Source: Pseudozobellia thermophila (GTDB lineage: Bacteria > Bacteroidota > Bacteroidia > Flavobacteriales > Flavobacteriaceae). Taken from it: DNA of 64,000 nucleotides. The notes below the pieces were generated by a model. That model was not told the origin of the DNA and searched no databases. It saw nothing but the letters and a program-made list of their open reading frames with translations. This document shows positions 7,800 to 14,924 of this stretch, in pieces. The position numbers and the translations under genes are program-made. Position 1 is the first letter of the stretch; each line of letters begins with the position of its first letter. The DNA is taken from the NCBI RefSeq assembly GCF_900141855.1, contig NZ_FQYU01000002.1:1-64000 (forward strand), in the 5' to 3' direction.

Positions 7800-8759
7800 T
7801 TAAAACTCGGGTAATACCACCTCCTTAATTTTGGCAATAGCTTCACTTACGGGAGTTTCGGATTTTCTGAGATTGATAGCCATATGGTTGACACCTACGT
7901 TTTCATATGCTTTTAAGTATTCGGTAAGATGGTTGATGCCCACGGTGCCACCAAAACGTTGTGGTTTAAAAGTCGCATTGTCGTCTTTGGACAGGTTTAA
8001 ATGTATAGCCGTGATATAAGGCTTTGCGGCTTGGTCTTCATCGTACAAAGCATTACACCAGTATTTTCTGTTTTCCAAGGTTTCTGCTACCGGTCTTGGG
8101 TAATTGAACCAAGCTTGTGCGTTTTTGGCGATCCAATTAATACTTTGTCCGGAATGACCGGCTACGACTAGCGGAATGTCTTTTTTCGGTTTAGGATAGA
8201 CTTCAATACCGCTGCTTAAAAAATCATACTTGGATTTTAAATCGCTATTGGTTTTCCAAGCTTCTTTAATGATGTCAAGGTTATTTCTAAAGATTTCAGG
8301 TCTTTTTTTATAATCGATATTGTACATTGGGAACTCCACAGGTCTATCGCCCAAACCTAAGCCTAATAAAAGTCTACCATCACTTAAATTTTCTATGGTC
8401 GCAGCGGCTTTTGCCAATTTTATAGGCTGTTGCAATGGCAATACTATGGCTGCCGTACCTAACAAAACGTTTTTGGTAGCTGCCGATAAATAGCCCAAGT
8501 AGGGCAAGGTATCGAACAATTGAGCGCCATCGCCAAAATTAGGGTCGTACACAGGAACATCTCGCATCCATAAAGCTGCGAAGCCGGCATCGTCAATTTG
8601 TTGTGCCAATGCTAAATGGTTGGAAATGTCTGGCACGCCAAAAGGTCTGTTGTCTTCCAAGCGTTTGCGATTGCCCTCTGATGACCAATCGTTATCTAAG
8701 GGGAACTCCATACCAAGTGTCATTTTACCTGGTTGGTATAGTTTATCAAATGGTTTCAT
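7800..8759 (-). CDS. LLM-class flavin-dependent oxidoreductase
   Basis: A 319-residue TIM-barrel protein of the luciferase-like monooxygenase class, expected to use FMN or F420. Visible family marks are FAALWMRDVPVY near residue 60, the run ATIENLSDGRLLLGLGLG and the glycine-rich VVAGHSGQS. There is no signal peptide, so it is cytoplasmic. It is the last gene of a minus-strand cluster behind the aldo/keto reductase (57-base gap), under a Crp/Fnr-type promoter at 11.95 kb. The substrate is unknown; the neighbours suggest oxidation or detoxification of a small carbonyl or ring compound. Confidence 0.85.
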   Translation of the reverse strand: MKPFDKLYQPGKMTLGMEFPLDNDWSSEGNRKRLEDNRPFGVPDISNHLALAQQIDDAGFAALWMRDVPVYDPNFGDGAQLFDTLPYLGYLSAATKNVLLGTAAIVLPLQQPIKLAKAAATIENLSDGRLLLGLGLGDRPVEFPMYNIDYKKRPEIFRNNLDIIKEAWKTNSDLKSKYDFLSSGIEVYPKPKKDIPLVVAGHSGQSINWIAKNAQAWFNYPRPVAETLENRKYWCNALYDEDQAAKPYITAIHLNLSKDDNATFKPQRFGGTVGINHLTEYLKAYENVGVNHMAINLRKSETPVSEAIAKIKEVVLPEF

Positions 8760-8816
8760 GGTGTGTTTTTATTAAATTCATCAGGTATCCGTTAAGACAC
8801 CTGATGAACAATGTGA

Positions 8817-9758
8817 TTAAGCATTCCAGATACTATCTGCTGTGTATGGTCCGTTGTCAACTTCCCAAAATTTACCATCTATAAAGCGGTGTTCCTGGTC
8901 TAAATCCTTCAGCATCGCCATATCTTCTTCGGTAAGCGTATGGTTTAACGTCTCTAGGTTCTGAAGTAATCTAGCCTCATTTATAGATTTAGGAATTACC
9001 GCAATGCCTCGTTGCATCGTATACGCCAATGCTACTTGTGCAGGCGACATATGTCTTGCCTCGGCAATGGTTTTTATGGTGTCATTTTCCAACAAACGTA
9101 GCGTGCTATTTTCATCTACAAGCGAACCTAAAGGTGCGTAAGCGGTGAGCAGGATATCGTTTTGTACACAGAAGGATTGTAATGCTTCTTGCTGTAAAAA
9201 CGGATGTATTTCAACCTGATTCATCTCTGGTTGATGTACTGCAGTCGCCATTATTTCCTTAAGATGATTTTCATTGAAATTACTCACGCCAATATGTTTT
9301 GTAAGCCCTTCTTCCAGAGCCGCTTCCATCCCTTTCCAAGTATTGGTTAATGGCACTTCTGAAAGTGGAACAAAATCTGATGCTCTTTCGGGCATTTCCG
9401 TTCCCTTTTTAAGGGCGACAGGCCAATGAATAAGATACAGGTCTAGATAATTGAGTTGTAAATCTTCTAAAGTTTGATGCAGCGCAGGAATCACATTTTC
9501 CTCTCCGTGGGAAGCATTCCATAATTTTGAGGTAACCCATAAATCTTCACGTGTGACCAAACCTTGTTTTATGGCTTCGGCAATGGCCTTACCCACTTCT
9601 TTTTCGTTTCCGTAAGCCGCAGCACAATCGATATGTCTGTATCCCATTTTAATTGCGAAAAATACCGCATTGTACACTTCATTAGGTTCAGACCGGAACG
9701 TTCCTAAGCCTAAAATTGGCATTTCGTCGTTGTTTCTAAATTTTAATGTAGTCACCAT
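8817..9758 (-). CDS. Aldo/keto reductase
   Basis: A 313-residue NADPH-dependent aldo/keto reductase, cytoplasmic. The catalytic tetrad positions are visible: Asp and Tyr in HIDCAAAYGNE, Lys in VTSKLWN and His in LYLIHWP. LGVSNF-type text appears as IGVSNFNE, and the cofactor-binding end as VAVIPKS-like GIAVIPKSIN. The length is normal for the family. It starts 7 bases after the MFS gene stop, so they are co-transcribed. It probably reduces an aldehyde or ketone related to the substrate of the cyclase and monooxygenase in the same unit. Confidence 0.9.
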   Translation of the reverse strand: MVTTLKFRNNDEMPILGLGTFRSEPNEVYNAVFFAIKMGYRHIDCAAAYGNEKEVGKAIAEAIKQGLVTREDLWVTSKLWNASHGEENVIPALHQTLEDLQLNYLDLYLIHWPVALKKGTEMPERASDFVPLSEVPLTNTWKGMEAALEEGLTKHIGVSNFNENHLKEIMATAVHQPEMNQVEIHPFLQQEALQSFCVQNDILLTAYAPLGSLVDENSTLRLLENDTIKTIAEARHMSPAQVALAYTMQRGIAVIPKSINEARLLQNLETLNHTLTEEDMAMLKDLDQEHRFIDGKFWEVDNGPYTADSIWNA

Positions 9759-9765
9759 TATATAT

Positions 9766-10974
9766 TTATATTTTTTCTTTTTTGAATAAAACTAGGGTCA
9801 ACAAGAATCCTACGATGACTAACAAACCTCCTACCCAAGGCGTCGCTTCAATACCTAAGCTCGATTCCACGACCATTCCGCCAACATAAGCACCAATAGC
9901 GATACCGACGTTAAAAGCTGCAATGTTTAAGGCAGATGCTACGTCTTCTGTTCCAGGCAGGTATTTTTCAGCCATTTTTACGACGTATAGTTGTAATGCC
10001 GGCACGTTTGAAAACGCTAGTATTCCCATAAAAAACAGGGTCACTATGGCAAAAAGCTGACTAGAAGCCGTGAAGTACAACACAAATAACACTAGGGCTT
10101 GTAAGGCGAACATGACCAATAAGGCTTTACCTGGTTTGTTGTTGGAGACCTTACCACCAATAATATTTCCTATGGCGATGGCGATACCATAAATTAGAAG
10201 GAATACACTGGTCATATCCGAAGAGAAACCGGTTACTTCTTCCAACAAAGGAGTTAAGTAGGTAAAGGTGACAAAGGTACCGCCATAACCAAATGCGGTA
10301 ATGGCCAATACCAATAAAATAGACGGATTCTTAATCACTTTTAATTGGTCTATAAGGCGTAATGGAGCCGATTGTTTGATGTTTTTAGGCACCAAAGCTA
10401 AACTAGCTAATGCACCTATTAATCCTAAAAGGGCAACACCAATAAAAGTGGCTCTCCACCCAAAATTTTGACCGATGTATGTTCCTAAAGGCACACCAGT
10501 TACAATAGCTACCGTTAGACCCGCAAACATTATGGAAATGGCAGTTGCTCGCTTATCTTTTGGTACCAAACTAGCTGCAATGGTAGACCCGATAGAGAAA
10601 AATACACCGTGAGCAAAACCGGTTACCACTCTTGATAATAGCAACAACTCAAAACTTGGTGAGATAGCTGCCAATCCGTTACCAATAATGAAAAGCAACA
10701 TAATGCCCATTAGTAATTGTTTTCTAGGGATTTTACCTGTTAAGGCAGTTAAAATGGGTGCACCAATGGCTACACCAATGGCGTACAGACTTACTAATAA
10801 TCCTGCTGATGTTAATGATGTGCCTAGGTCACTTGCAACGGTAGATAATAAACCTACAATTACAAATTCCGTTGTTCCTATGGCAAATGCACTTATGGTC
10901 AATGCCCATAATGCGGCTGGTAGACTTTTCTTTTTTGTTACCGTAGTATCGCTATATATCGTTGATGTTTCCAT
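9766..10974 (-). CDS. MFS transporter (DHA1-type exporter)
   Basis: A protein of about 400 residues with 12 hydrophobic segments. The early ALTISAFAIGTTEFVIVGLL is the signature of the DHA1 / AraJ-like drug and sugar efflux group. I start at METSTIYSD (10974) because the longer start at 11007 would run into the cyclase gene end (10994). Its place between a hydrolase and a reductase suggests export of the substrate or a toxic intermediate. It is co-transcribed with both neighbours. Confidence 0.85.
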   Translation of the reverse strand: METSTIYSDTTVTKKKSLPAALWALTISAFAIGTTEFVIVGLLSTVASDLGTSLTSAGLLVSLYAIGVAIGAPILTALTGKIPRKQLLMGIMLLFIIGNGLAAISPSFELLLLSRVVTGFAHGVFFSIGSTIAASLVPKDKRATAISIMFAGLTVAIVTGVPLGTYIGQNFGWRATFIGVALLGLIGALASLALVPKNIKQSAPLRLIDQLKVIKNPSILLVLAITAFGYGGTFVTFTYLTPLLEEVTGFSSDMTSVFLLIYGIAIAIGNIIGGKVSNNKPGKALLVMFALQALVLFVLYFTASSQLFAIVTLFFMGILAFSNVPALQLYVVKMAEKYLPGTEDVASALNIAAFNVGIAIGAYVGGMVVESSLGIEATPWVGGLLVIVGFLLTLVLFKKEKI

Positions 10975-10993
10975 AATTTCTAATCGTTTATTG

Positions 10994-11932
10994 TTATTTA
11001 ATGGCAACCGGGTTTATTTGTACCTGTGTAGAGCCTTCATACAAAGGGTGGCCTAATACAAAAAGGAATTCCCAAGCTTTATCCTCAACCAATTCATCTA
11101 CAAGAATGTTTTCCAAAACTTGTACACCGTATTCGGTTGCCATCATTTGGTTTACAGGAAAAGAAAGTGCGCTGTTTTCGTGTGGTACCGCTTCAAAAGA
11201 CCAGTTGTCTGCACCTGCTGCTACAATTCCTTTTTTACCTAAGTAATGTGCAGCTTCCGTACCAATTCCAGGTCCGCCAGCTAGGTAACGTTTGTCATCT
11301 TTACCCATTAATTTGGTCCACCCCGTGTAAAACAGCACTACATCACCTTTACGGATTTCAATACCTTGTTTTTTGGCTACTTTTTCAATGTCTTCTACTG
11401 TAAAAACAGTGCCTTCTTTTACAATATCTTGATCGTAGTAAGAGCGCATATCCAATACAACACCTCTAGTTACAATCGGAGGTAATTTTTCTAGACCTAA
11501 TTTTTTTACACCAGAAACGGTTAGAAAATCTTCAACTTTATGTCCGTTATAATGCACATTGTCTCTACCGTAATGTGCCAATCCGTTTATTTGAGACCCA
11601 ACACCTGTCCAACCAATTAATTGGTCATCTACATAAGTAAATTTGTTAGAACCTGCAGCAGCAGTTTCTGGTTGTAAGGTTTCAATATGAAAGTATCTGT
11701 GACGGAAAGCTGCGGTTTGTGCGTTTACCACCATTCCTAGGCGATATACTTTTCCTTTTTTAACCAATTTTACGGCATCCAAAACCGTTTCTTCATTCAA
11801 AAGGTTAAGTGCGCCAATTTCATCGTCTGCCCCATAAGGTGACGTTGGTACTTGTTGTGCGTTTGTAGCTACAGCAGTAAAAAGTGTAGCTGCCAATGTC
11901 ATTTTTTTTAATGTATTTACTATTGTTTTCAT
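10994..11932 (-). CDS. Secreted cyclase-family (PF04199) hydrolase
   Basis: A 312-residue protein with a signal peptide (ATLFTAVATNAQQ). PF04199 includes bacterial kynurenine formamidases and isatin hydrolases, Mn- or Zn-dependent amide hydrolases. Family text visible includes DEIGALNLLNEE at the mature N terminus, RGVVLDMR, the KGDVVLFYTGW segment and GPGIGTEAAHYLGKKGI. The usual HxGTHxDxPxH metal motif is altered here to a GSQINGLAHYG version, as in the 'cyclase' subgroup of larger proteins. It is the first gene of a four-gene unit with MFS, reductase and monooxygenase. A Crp/Fnr-type promoter lies at 11955-12048. Confidence 0.82.
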   Translation of the reverse strand: MKTIVNTLKKMTLAATLFTAVATNAQQVPTSPYGADDEIGALNLLNEETVLDAVKLVKKGKVYRLGMVVNAQTAAFRHRYFHIETLQPETAAAGSNKFTYVDDQLIGWTGVGSQINGLAHYGRDNVHYNGHKVEDFLTVSGVKKLGLEKLPPIVTRGVVLDMRSYYDQDIVKEGTVFTVEDIEKVAKKQGIEIRKGDVVLFYTGWTKLMGKDDKRYLAGGPGIGTEAAHYLGKKGIVAAGADNWSFEAVPHENSALSFPVNQMMATEYGVQVLENILVDELVEDKAWEFLFVLGHPLYEGSTQVQINPVAIK

Positions 11933-11954
11933 TTTAATATGTTTTTAAATTTCT

Positions 11955-12048
11955 GATACAAATTTCCGTTTAACGTAAGGGGTGTGCGAGGATGTACATC
12001 ACCATTTTAAAGTGATGTATGTCACATTTAATACTGCTCATACATCAC
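11955..12048 (-). promoter_or_regulatory. Crp/Fnr-type operator and promoter of the cyclase operon
   Basis: GTGATGTATGTCAC (12012-12025) is a GTGA-N6-TCAC box. TACATCAC half-sites lie at 11995-12002 and 12041-12048. Gene-proximal to them is AAGGGGTGTGCGAGGA (11977-11992, given on +) and then a TTTG on the minus strand (11959-11962), which would put transcription start about 16 bases before the ATG. The same layout recurs at 13703-13796. Confidence 0.75.
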
Positions 12049-12066
12049 CCATTTTTTTAGAGATAC

Positions 12067-13164
12067 TTACTCTTCAATCTTCATTTTCAACACCAAGTAA
12101 GGCGGTTTACTGGCATCTTTTCCTTCATTCAATAAAGGAAGGTTATGAAGCTGGTTTGCTACGATGTACAAGTAGTTTCCGTATATGGCAACACCATCGG
12201 GCCAAGACAGGTCCTTTTTAGACTGTGCAATGGTTTTCATTCCAGCAGGCGTACTTTCAACAATGGCTGAATTTTCAACATCCGTTACATACACTTTACC
12301 GTTTGCACCGACTTTAAATCCGTCAGATTTTGGTTTGTTGGCATAAAACTCGATGTACTTATTCAGGTCGCTATCTTGCTTACTTTCATCAGCTATAACA
12401 GCAGACGGAATGCGGTAAATTTTGGTGTTTCCCATTGCACCATAGTAGATGAAATTGTTTTCGTCATCTATGGAAATTGGGTTTAAAGGATATCTTGGCT
12501 GAATGGTAGTGCCGTCTTTTCTTTTGTGGGAAACCAATCTACCGTGAATTTTCACTGGTTCATCAGCAGACAAAAGTGAGGCATTCCCTTCCAGAACTCG
12601 TCTTATATAACCTGTTTCTAAGTTAATCACGACAAAAGCAGGTGCAATTGGCGGATTTAAAGCATCGGTCATATCGGCAATGACAGCGGTGTTGTTTTTT
12701 ACATCGATTACAAAATCCTGTAAAAAAGGTTTTGATGACAATACCGTATTCGGAATAGGAAAAACCTTTGTGACCTTACCGGTTACCAAATCAAAACCAA
12801 CCAATTTGGGAGCCTGATTTTGTTTCACATTACCCATATCCAACACCCAAAGTATTCCGTTAGCATCGGCTTGAATTCCGATGGTTGAATTGATACCTTT
12901 TATACTTCCGTTTTCTGGTTTTACAATCCATTCTTTATCACCAAATGGAATAGCTTCTCCATTAGGCAAAATTTCTTTCACCATATATTTTGAAGCACTT
13001 AAGGCGCTCATTGTTACAAATATTCTTCCGTCGTTAGAGACGGTTATATTCCCTGGTCTAGATTCTGGAAATGTTGCTATGGTTTCCAATTGTGCTTGTG
13101 CAAGCATTGTAAAATTCACTACAAGTGCGAACAAGACTGTTTTTATAATTGTTATAGTTTTCAT
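12067..13164 (-). CDS. Secreted MRJP / SMP-30-like beta-propeller protein
   Basis: A 365-residue protein with a signal peptide ending LAQAQLETIA. The sequence PESRPGNITVSNDGRIFVTMSAL, the phrase ILWVLDMGN and the later SDGFKVGANGKVYVTDVENSAI match the major-royal-jelly / dopachrome-conversion-enzyme-like branch of six-bladed propellers. Such proteins bind or convert small aromatic compounds or lactones, but function in bacteria is little known. It follows the cupin gene by 33 bases and is co-transcribed with it from the promoter at 13.7 kb. I infer that it acts in the periplasm on the same compound as the secreted cyclase-family protein. Confidence 0.8.
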   Translation of the reverse strand: MKTITIIKTVLFALVVNFTMLAQAQLETIATFPESRPGNITVSNDGRIFVTMSALSASKYMVKEILPNGEAIPFGDKEWIVKPENGSIKGINSTIGIQADANGILWVLDMGNVKQNQAPKLVGFDLVTGKVTKVFPIPNTVLSSKPFLQDFVIDVKNNTAVIADMTDALNPPIAPAFVVINLETGYIRRVLEGNASLLSADEPVKIHGRLVSHKRKDGTTIQPRYPLNPISIDDENNFIYYGAMGNTKIYRIPSAVIADESKQDSDLNKYIEFYANKPKSDGFKVGANGKVYVTDVENSAIVESTPAGMKTIAQSKKDLSWPDGVAIYGNYLYIVANQLHNLPLLNEGKDASKPPYLVLKMKIEE

Positions 13165-13197
13165 TGTTATTGTTTATAAAAAGTAAATGTGATTTGA

Positions 13198-13680
13198 TTA
13201 GTTACCTAAGAATTTCTTTTGGGTTGATGGGTCTACCCAGATTACATCGCTTGGGTCTCTGGCAATGGCATCAAAAACGAGCACGTCTAACGGACCTTCT
13301 AAAATTTTTCCGTTTCCATGTGCTGTGCCATTGCCCCAAAATAATAGGTCGCCTTTTCCCGCAACAACAGGACCTTTATCGGCTACATAAAATTCTGCTT
13401 TGCCATTTAAAATGTAGAGGTAGGCATCAGATTTGGAGTGGTAGTGCATAGGCACTTCGTCATACAACCTAAAGATTCTTACACCTGCGTGTTCACGGTC
13501 TATTAATCTGATGTCTTTGATAATACCGCTGTGGTTTTCTGGTAGTAACTTAACGTATTCGTCAATATTGATAATACCGTAAGAGTTACCCATTAAGGGT
13601 CTTTTGTCTTCTTGGGCATAGGCGTTAAAACCTATGGCAATTACCGTAAATAATAGAAAAAGTGTTCTTGTAGTTTTCAT
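13198..13680 (-). CDS. Secreted cupin-domain protein
   Basis: A 160-residue protein with a signal peptide (AIGFNAYAQED) and one cupin domain. The first cupin motif is seen in EVPMHYHSKSDAYLYILNGKAEFYV (two His and a later Glu position) and the second in GDLLFWGNGTAHGNG. It is probably a metal-binding periplasmic enzyme or binding protein. It is the first gene of a two-gene unit with the MRJP-like protein, behind a three-box Crp/Fnr-type promoter. The 118-base gap to the regulator gene upstream holds that promoter. Confidence 0.82.
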   Translation of the reverse strand: MKTTRTLFLLFTVIAIGFNAYAQEDKRPLMGNSYGIINIDEYVKLLPENHSGIIKDIRLIDREHAGVRIFRLYDEVPMHYHSKSDAYLYILNGKAEFYVADKGPVVAGKGDLLFWGNGTAHGNGKILEGPLDVLVFDAIARDPSDVIWVDPSTQKKFLGN

Positions 13681-13702
13681 AGTACATTGTATTTAATTGT
13701 TC

Positions 13703-13796
13703 GATACAAAATTCTATGTAAACCAAGGGGTGTGCGAGGACATACATCACGGATTTTTTGTGATGTATGTCAATCTTGAAAAGTGATGTAGGTCAC
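13703..13796 (-). promoter_or_regulatory. Crp/Fnr-type operators and promoter of the cupin operon
   Basis: GTGATGTAGGTCAC (13783-13796) and GTGATGTATGTCAA (13760-13773) are direct repeats 23 bases apart. An inverted half-box, TACATCAC, sits at 13743-13750. Then come AAGGGGTGTGCGAGGA (13725-13740, on +) and the minus-strand TTTG (13707-13710). Spacing from the 16-base element to TTTG and to the start codon is the same as at the cyclase promoter. Confidence 0.75.
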
Positions 13797-13798
13797 TT

Positions 13799-14371
13799 TT
13801 AGCTGTTAAAACGGCTTAAGGTCTCTCTGGATACGCCTAAATAGGAAGCGATTAATTTTTTAGGAACGCGTTGAATCAATTTTGGAAGTTTATTTAATAG
13901 GTACTCATACCTGCTTTCTGCGGTCATGGTAAGTAAAGAAAGGATTCTTTGTTGCAGATTGATGTAACCGTGGTTGGATTTAATTCTGAAAAAATTGGCG
14001 ACCGCAGGTACTTCAAAACAAATCTTTTCCCTGTTCTCCAAGGATAAACAGAAAAACTCGGAATCTTCAAGGCAATCCACGAAGATAGTCCCGGGTTTTT
14101 GATGTTGAAAAGCGCAATGGTCGCTCACCCAATAGTCTTCCATGGCAAATTGAAGAATGTGCTCCTTGCCTTTTTCGTCTATGGAATACGCTTTTACCAA
14201 GCCTTTGATAATCCAATATTCAAAGTCTACAGGTTGCCCCACTTGAATTAAGAATTGATGCTTTTTCAGGCTTTTATATTCAAAGTGCGATTGTACAAAG
14301 TCCCACTCCTCATCGGTCAAAGAAACGATTTCTTCAAAATGTTGTCTTAGCAACAGCAACTTATCCTCCAT
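13799..14371 (-). CDS. Crp/Fnr-family transcriptional regulator
   Basis: About 190 residues: an N-terminal cyclic-nucleotide-binding-like barrel (KHQFLIQVGQPVDFEYWIIKGLVKAY) and a C-terminal helix-turn-helix ending PKKLIASYLGVSRETLSRF, the recognition-helix form of the Crp/Fnr family in Bacteroidota. The start chosen is MEDKLLLL at 14371; the longer start at 14455 adds a hydrophobic stretch not expected in this family. No Cys cluster for an Fe-S centre is visible. It lies directly upstream of the cupin unit, and boxes of GTGA-N6-TCAC type stand before both downstream operons, so it is the natural candidate for their regulator. Confidence 0.88.
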   Translation of the reverse strand: MEDKLLLLRQHFEEIVSLTDEEWDFVQSHFEYKSLKKHQFLIQVGQPVDFEYWIIKGLVKAYSIDEKGKEHILQFAMEDYWVSDHCAFQHQKPGTIFVDCLEDSEFFCLSLENREKICFEVPAVANFFRIKSNHGYINLQQRILSLLTMTAESRYEYLLNKLPKLIQRVPKKLIASYLGVSRETLSRFNS

Positions 14372-14924
14372 AAAGTAAAAATACTTTTCTTTACTAGATA
14401 AGCCAAGAAAAATAATAACGCTCCTAAAGGATAAATAAAGCATAATACAGAGCACTGCCCCCTACCCTTCGACTTCGTTCGGGGCAAGCGGGCGGATGGC
14501 CCAATAAGCCCGGGCGTACCGAACCAGGCCGATGGAGAAAAAAGGTTTTGGAAAGAAATCAATAAAGACGGTAATAACTTTGCCCGGACATCATCTAGGC
14601 CAAAAAATAACGATCCTCAATCTCTATTTTCTGCCAGAACTATGACCTAACACAGGACGTACCTAACTACCTCCTTAAACATAAATTTTATCATAACCTT
14701 TTGATTGTTAACCATGTATAAGTAGTTTTTTTGTAAAAAGCGTCCAATTACACAATTGATTATACTACTCATACAATACTCCACATCCAGAGGGTCCCAC
14801 TACCTTATATTTGATTCAATAATCGCAATTGAATTGCTACTTATTGGACTCAATTTTTTTCCAAAATCCGGTTTATCCTACTTTCTAAACAGGGGTAAGG
14901 TTTAACAACTAATACTATAAAACT
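14372..14924. other. Gene-free stretch upstream of the M43 protease
   Basis: I see no gene. A GC-rich block (about 14460-14530) interrupts otherwise AT-rich DNA. TATATTTG at 14806-14813 matches the Bacteroidota -7 element TAnnTTTG and may serve the protease gene, although no -33 match is evident. Confidence 0.45.

Noticed and set aside
14347-14562. 71-residue minus-strand frame upstream of the Crp/Fnr gene
   Set aside because: Overlaps the true start of the regulator in another frame and has no protein-like order.
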